Part shown: piece after piece, positions 60,109 through 64,000 of the stretch
How positions within the stretch are numbered: the stretch's first letter is position 1
How the letters are laid out: each line of letters begins with the position of its first letter
From: Variovorax paradoxus
GTDB lineage: Bacteria > Pseudomonadota > Gammaproteobacteria > Burkholderiales > Burkholderiaceae_C
NCBI RefSeq assembly: GCF_018614955.1
Contig: NZ_JAGGNV010000001.1
Coordinates: 124,001 to 188,000, forward strand
Direction of reading: 5' to 3'
Length of the DNA stretch: 64,000 nt
Made by a program: the position numbers and the translations under genes
The notes under the pieces: generated by a model
Seen by the model: the letters and a program-made list of their open reading frames with translations, nothing else
What the model was told of the DNA's origin: nothing
The model's database searches: none

Positions 60109-61008
60109 TCAGCTCTTATTGTCCATCGCCGAGCGCAGGCCGTCGGAGAGCAGGTTGAAGGAGATCGAGGTGATGAAGATCATCACGCCCGGCAGGGCAG
60201 CCACCCAAGGCTGCACGTAGATCGCGGTGCGCAGGGTGTTGAGCATCAGGCCCCACTCGGGCTCCGGCGGCTTCACGCCCAGGCCCAGGAAGGAGAGGCC
60301 CGAGGCCAGGATCATCGAGACCGCGATCAGGCTGGTGGCGTAGACGAAGATCGGCCCCAGCACGTTGCCCAGCACGTGCACGCGCACGATGGTGAAGGCG
60401 CTGGCGCCCGAGGCGCGCGCGGCCTCCACGTAGTCGCGCCCGCGCACCTGCGTGGTCACGCTCTCGGCCACGCGCGCGATCTGCGGGATGAACACGATGG
60501 TCAGCGAGATCAGCGAGTTGACAACGCCCGCGCCGAGCACGCCCGACAGCGCGATCGCGAGCAGCACCGACGGGAAGGCATAGAACACGTCGATGGTGCG
60601 CATGATCGCGGTGTTGACGATGCCGCCCGCATAGCCCGCGAGGATGCCGATCGCCGCGCCGAGAATGAAGGCGCAGATCACCGGCGTGATGCCGATGAAG
60701 AGCGACAGCCGCGCGCCGACGATCAGGCGCGAGAGCATGTCGCGGCCCAGCTCGTCGCTGCCCAGCGGCAGGCCCTCGGTGCCGATCGGCTTGAGCCGCT
60801 TGAGCACCGACGATTGGTACGGGTCCGCCGGCGCCAGCCACGGGCCGAAGACGGCCAGCGCGATCAAGAGCAGCACGACCAGCGCCGCGCCCATCGCGAC
60901 CGGGTCGCGCGTGAAGCGCAGCATGGCGGAGGTCCAGTAGCCGCGCGAGCGCTGCATGGGCAGCGGTGAGACAGTCGAAGCAGAGATGGGGGCTGGCAGA
61001 GCCGACAT
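60109..61008 (-). CDS. Oligopeptide/dipeptide ABC transporter permease (DppC-like)
   Basis: This 299-residue inner-membrane protein has the N-terminal OppC segment (WLAPADPYQ near residue 58, PLGSDELGRDMLSRLI near 80). Five further membrane helices and the EAA loop ESVTTQVRGRDYVEAARASGAS near 180 contact the ATPases. It pairs with the DppB-like protein encoded 12 bp upstream. Confidence 0.92.
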   Translation of the reverse strand: MSALPAPISASTVSPLPMQRSRGYWTSAMLRFTRDPVAMGAALVVLLLIALAVFGPWLAPADPYQSSVLKRLKPIGTEGLPLGSDELGRDMLSRLIVGARLSLFIGITPVICAFILGAAIGILAGYAGGIVNTAIMRTIDVFYAFPSVLLAIALSGVLGAGVVNSLISLTIVFIPQIARVAESVTTQVRGRDYVEAARASGASAFTIVRVHVLGNVLGPIFVYATSLIAVSMILASGLSFLGLGVKPPEPEWGLMLNTLRTAIYVQPWVAALPGVMIFITSISFNLLSDGLRSAMDNKS

Positions 61009-61020
61009 GGTCGTTCTCGC

Positions 61021-61974
61021 TCAGGCGCGCGCGATGCGCGGGTCAAGTAAGGTTTGAAGCACGTCGACCAGCAGATTGAGCAGCACGAAGAACAGCGCCA
61101 GCACGAGGATCGTGCCCTGCAAGAGCGGCAGGTCGCGCTGGAAGATCGCGGAGTTCAGCAGGAAGCCGGTGCCGGGCCAGGAGAATACGGTCTCGATCAG
61201 GATCGAGCCGCCCAGCAGGTAGCCGAGCTGCAGGCCCATCACGGCCAGCGCGGTGGGCGCCGCGTTCTTCACCATGTGGCGGAACACGCCGAAGTGCGTG
61301 AGGCCCTTGGCGCGCAGCCCGACGATGAACTCCTGCTCGAGGATCTCGGCCACCAGCGCGCGCACGGTGCGCGCGATGATGCCCATCGGGATCACCGACA
61401 TCGTGAGCGCGGGCAGCACGAGGAACTGCAGGTGCTCCCATTCCCAGGCCCAGTCGCTCGAGCCGCCCGGGCCGGCGCCGGTGGCGGGCAGCCACATGAG
61501 CTGCGAGGAGAACACGATCACCATCACCATGCCCAGCCAGTAGTGCGGCACGCTCACGCCCAGCACCGACAGCATGGAGGCCGCGCGGTCGAGCCAGGAG
61601 TTGCGGAAGTAGCCGGCGACGAAGCCGAACAGGCAGCCGAGCACGAAGCCGATCGCGGTCGCGACCACCGCCAGGCGCAGCGTGTTGCCGACCGCGGTCA
61701 GCACCTCGCCCGCCACCGCGCGGTTGCTCGCGATCGAGACGCCCAGGTCGCCGTGCATCGCGCGCCAAACCCACAGCGCGAACTGCTCGGGCAGCGAGCG
61801 GTTGAAGCCGTAGAGCTCGCGCAGCTGCGCCTGCAGGTCTGCCGAGGCATCGGGCGGCAGGATCGACACCAGCGGATCGCCCGGCGCCAGGTGCACGAGC
61901 GCGAAGCACACGAAAGCCACGCCGATCATGATCGGGATGGCATAGAAGACGCGGCGCAGCAGGTAGGCGAACAT
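61021..61974 (-). CDS. Oligopeptide/dipeptide ABC transporter permease (DppB-like)
   Basis: This 317-residue permease has the DppB opening MFAYLLRRVFYAIPIMIGVA, HLAPGDPL near residue 28 and the EAA loop EILEQEFIVGLRAKGLTHFG near 210. It forms the translocation channel with the DppC-like protein. It starts 13 bp after the binding-protein stop, so the operon runs A-B-C-F-D-amidase. Confidence 0.93.
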   Translation of the reverse strand: MFAYLLRRVFYAIPIMIGVAFVCFALVHLAPGDPLVSILPPDASADLQAQLRELYGFNRSLPEQFALWVWRAMHGDLGVSIASNRAVAGEVLTAVGNTLRLAVVATAIGFVLGCLFGFVAGYFRNSWLDRAASMLSVLGVSVPHYWLGMVMVIVFSSQLMWLPATGAGPGGSSDWAWEWEHLQFLVLPALTMSVIPMGIIARTVRALVAEILEQEFIVGLRAKGLTHFGVFRHMVKNAAPTALAVMGLQLGYLLGGSILIETVFSWPGTGFLLNSAIFQRDLPLLQGTILVLALFFVLLNLLVDVLQTLLDPRIARA

Positions 61975-61987
61975 GCGGCTGGGGGCC

Positions 61988-63655
61988 TCAATCCATCGTC
62001 ATCGTCGCAATGTCGATGAACCAGCTCTTGGGCTGCACCACGTTCTTGACCTTGGCCGACAGCGCTCGCGGCCCGACGTCGTGCGCGATCCAGACGAAGG
62101 GCGCGTCGTCCACGATGTACGCATGCAGCTTGGCGAGCGCGGCGTCGCGCGCCTTGTCGTCGAAGCTGGTGCGGGCGTCGGCCACCAGCTTGTCGACCTC
62201 GGGGCTGCCGTAGTAGCCCCAGTTGTTCGACACCGGCGGGAAGGCCTTGGTGCTCACGAAGCGCACCATCGCGAAGAAGGGGTCCATCGCCGCGAAGCTC
62301 ACGTTGGTGGCGTTGGCGCCGTTGGCCGATGCGTCCTTGGCGCCCTTGCGCCAGTTGGTGAACAGCGTGTTCCATTCGATCACGTCGAACTGCACGTCGA
62401 AGAAGCATTGCTTCAGCGACTGCTGCACGAACTCGTTCATCGGCAGCGGCTGCATCTGGCCCGAGCCCGAGGCCGAGATCTGCACCTTGACCTTCACCGG
62501 CTTCGCGGCCGAGAAGCCGGCCTGCGTCATGAGTGCCTGCGCGGCCTTCACGTCGTACTTCATGTCGAACTTGGGATTGCCCCACCACGGATGGCCCGGC
62601 GCCACCGTGCCCTTGGGCTCGGCCATCATGCCGCCCAGCAATTGCTTGAGGCCGCCGCGGTCGACGCAGAGGTTGGCTGCCTGGCGCACGCGCTTGTCGA
62701 GCCAGGGCGAGCCTTCGACGAAGGAGAGCTGCCAGGGCCACACGTGCGGCTGTGCGTTCGAGTAGATCTTGAAGCCGCGCTGCGTGATCTGCGGCATCGC
62801 ATCGGGCGCGGGGGCCTCGATCCAGTCGACCTGGCCGCCCAGCAGCGCGGCCGTACGCGCATTGGCCTCGGGCATCGGCAGCATCACGACCTTGTCGATC
62901 TTCGGCACGCGCTTAGCATCCCAGTAGCTCTTGTTGGCGGCCAGTTCCAGGCGCTCGCGCGCGACGAAGCGCGTGACCTTGAAGGGCCCCGAGCCCGCCG
63001 GGTCGGCCGCGAAGGCGGTCCATGCGGCCTTGGAGCGCTCGGCTGGCACCGTCACGCTGGCCGGCACGGCCTTCAGCTTGGCGTCCCACTGAGCCGGCGA
63101 GGCCATGAACAGGTTGGTGAGGTTGATCGGCAGGAAGGCGTCGGGCTCGCTGGTGGTGAGCTCGATCGTCAGGTCGTCGACCTTGCGGGCGCTCTTGAGC
63201 GTGGGCATGCGCGAGGCCGTCACGCCGACCTGGCTGGGGTCGAACTGCGGCGCTTCCTTGTCGAGCACCTTGGCCACGTTCCAGACCACCGCGTCGGCAT
63301 TGAAGGCCGAGCCGTCATGGAACTTGACGCCGGGGCGCAGCTTGAAGACCCACTTGGTCTTGTCCTTCGCGTCCACCGCCCAGGAGGTCGCGAGCGCAGG
63401 GATCACCACGCTGGGCGCGTCGGACTTGGAGAGGTCCCATTGCGTGAGCGAGTCGTAGATCGGGATGCCGGTGAAGCGGTTGCCCTCGAAGCCCTGGTCG
63501 GGCTGGCCCAGCGTGCGCGGAATGTCGGCGGCGGTCATCGCGATGCGCAGCGTTTTTTCCTGGGCGAAGGCGGCGGGGTGCGCCAGCGCCACCGTCAGCA
63601 GGGCGGCGCAGGCGGCCAGGGGTTTCAGGGGCAGTTGGGAAATCGCACGCTTCAC
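61988..63655 (-). CDS. Oligopeptide-type ABC transporter substrate-binding protein (DppA/SBP_bac_5 family)
   Basis: This 555-residue protein has a signal peptide (MKRAISQLPLKPLAACAALL, cleavage after AFA near residue 31). The mature protein opens with KTLRIAMTAADIP and contains the family motifs WVFKLRPGVKFHDGSAFNADAV near 90 and GSGPFKVTRFVARERLELAANKSYW near 205. Family members bind peptides, nickel, opines or other amides. The amidase at the end of the operon hints at an amide-containing ligand. It is divergent from pyrC. Confidence 0.92.
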   Translation of the reverse strand: MKRAISQLPLKPLAACAALLTVALAHPAAFAQEKTLRIAMTAADIPRTLGQPDQGFEGNRFTGIPIYDSLTQWDLSKSDAPSVVIPALATSWAVDAKDKTKWVFKLRPGVKFHDGSAFNADAVVWNVAKVLDKEAPQFDPSQVGVTASRMPTLKSARKVDDLTIELTTSEPDAFLPINLTNLFMASPAQWDAKLKAVPASVTVPAERSKAAWTAFAADPAGSGPFKVTRFVARERLELAANKSYWDAKRVPKIDKVVMLPMPEANARTAALLGGQVDWIEAPAPDAMPQITQRGFKIYSNAQPHVWPWQLSFVEGSPWLDKRVRQAANLCVDRGGLKQLLGGMMAEPKGTVAPGHPWWGNPKFDMKYDVKAAQALMTQAGFSAAKPVKVKVQISASGSGQMQPLPMNEFVQQSLKQCFFDVQFDVIEWNTLFTNWRKGAKDASANGANATNVSFAAMDPFFAMVRFVSTKAFPPVSNNWGYYGSPEVDKLVADARTSFDDKARDAALAKLHAYIVDDAPFVWIAHDVGPRALSAKVKNVVQPKSWFIDIATMTMD

Positions 63656-63745
63656 GTAGAACTCCTGTTGAGGGCAAAAACGAATTCATGAGAAGTCATG
63701 CACGAGCCGTGCCAGCGCGGGTTTCCGCGGGCGACAATCCCCCTC

Positions 63746-64000
63746 ATGAAAAGCCCTGCCGATACCCTCACCATCACCCGCCCCGACGACTGGCACCTGC
63801 ATGTGCGCGACGGCGCCGCGCTCGAGGCCGTGGTGCCGCATTCGGCGCGCCAGTTCGGGCGCGCGCTGATCATGCCCAACCTGCGCCCGCCGGTGACCAG
63901 CACCGAGCAGGCCATTGCCTACCGCGACCGCATCCGCGCCGCCGTGCCCGAGGGCCTGAGCTTCGAGCCGGTCATGTCGCTGTACCTGACCGACAAGCTG
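63746..64000 (+). CDS. pyrC: Dihydroorotase, 5' part (runs off the window)
   Basis: The first 85 codons are present. [23 protein letters not shown] carries the zinc-binding HxH of class II dihydroorotase, and [19 protein letters not shown] near residue 40 and [12 protein letters not shown] near 72 are conserved PyrC segments. The enzyme cyclises carbamoyl aspartate in pyrimidine synthesis. The frame is open to the last base. ATG 63746 follows a 90-bp divergent gap from the binding-protein gene. Confidence 0.93.
   Translation, partial: MKSPADTLTITRPDDWHLHVRDGAALEAVVPHSARQFGRALIMPNLRPPVTSTEQAIAYRDRIRAAVPEGLSFEPVMSLYLTDKL

Noticed and set aside
1..64000. CRISPR arrays, tRNA and rRNA genes
   Set aside because: No regularly spaced direct repeats and no recognisable tRNA or rRNA sequences were seen on either strand.

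Overview
The window is high-GC DNA with dense, mostly operonic coding and the gene content of a soil or plant-associated betaproteobacterium of the Comamonadaceae, most likely Variovorax or a close relative. That placement is inferred from gene content: a Bug/TctC binding protein, several TRAP systems, a pim-type dicarboxylate operon, a gltIJKL operon and the style of the intergenic repeats. No rRNA, tRNA or CRISPR array was seen. The window is chromosomal and rich in transport and catabolism genes.

Layout. 0-3 kb: a metal-dependent amidohydrolase paired with an exported CXXCH protein. 3-12 kb: two divergent arms of a sugar-acid locus. A GntR/FadR-type regulator, a TRAP transporter, a UxaA-type dehydratase and an Ldh-family reductase lie on the minus strand; two SDR dehydrogenases and a FAH-type hydrolase lie on the plus strand, with an inverted-repeat operator between the arms. 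12-16 kb: a stress cluster with Mn catalase, a ZIP transporter, a hemerythrin and two orphan response regulators. 16-27 kb: a TetR-headed beta-oxidation cluster (FadE-type dehydrogenase, FadN-type bifunctional enzyme, thiolase, hydrolase, thioesterase, SDR, DsbA-like isomerase, enoyl-CoA hydratase). 27.1-29.6 kb: an islet of lower GC with a probable lipoprotein, a small protein, an NlpC/P60-like peptidase with a peptidoglycan-binding domain, and an unrecognised protein. 29.6-34 kb: thioesterase, Atm1-type exporter, hydroxyacid dehydrogenase and a LysR regulator.

34-37.5 kb: gltIJKL, with a hairpin between gltI and gltJ. 37.5-37.95 kb: a gene-free convergent region with a strong terminator and two inverted copies of a structured repeat whose stems differ in sequence but remain paired; this is the most unusual non-coding signal seen. 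38-41 kb: a second TRAP transporter. 41-49.6 kb: a pim-like operon (hydratase/dehydrogenase fusion, thiolase, two acyl-CoA dehydrogenase subunits, CoA ligase) ending in a Bug binding protein and facing a divergent LysR gene across a TTGACA repeat array. 50.6-52.8 kb: a CMD-family protein and a frameshifted IS110-type element. 52.9-56.7 kb: a carbamoylase/allantoate-amidohydrolase-like enzyme coupled to an AllA-like lyase, an AHSA1 protein, a GFA protein, a PEP-mutase/ICL-family enzyme and a small protein. 56.8-63.7 kb: an oligopeptide-type ABC operon with an amidase. 63.7 kb to the end: the 5' part of pyrC.

Together the genes describe a scavenger that takes up sugar acids, dicarboxylates, amino acids and peptides or amides through separate high-affinity systems, each encoded beside its own catabolic enzymes and usually a dedicated regulator. 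Functional assignments rest on motifs and gene order read by eye; no database search was run.
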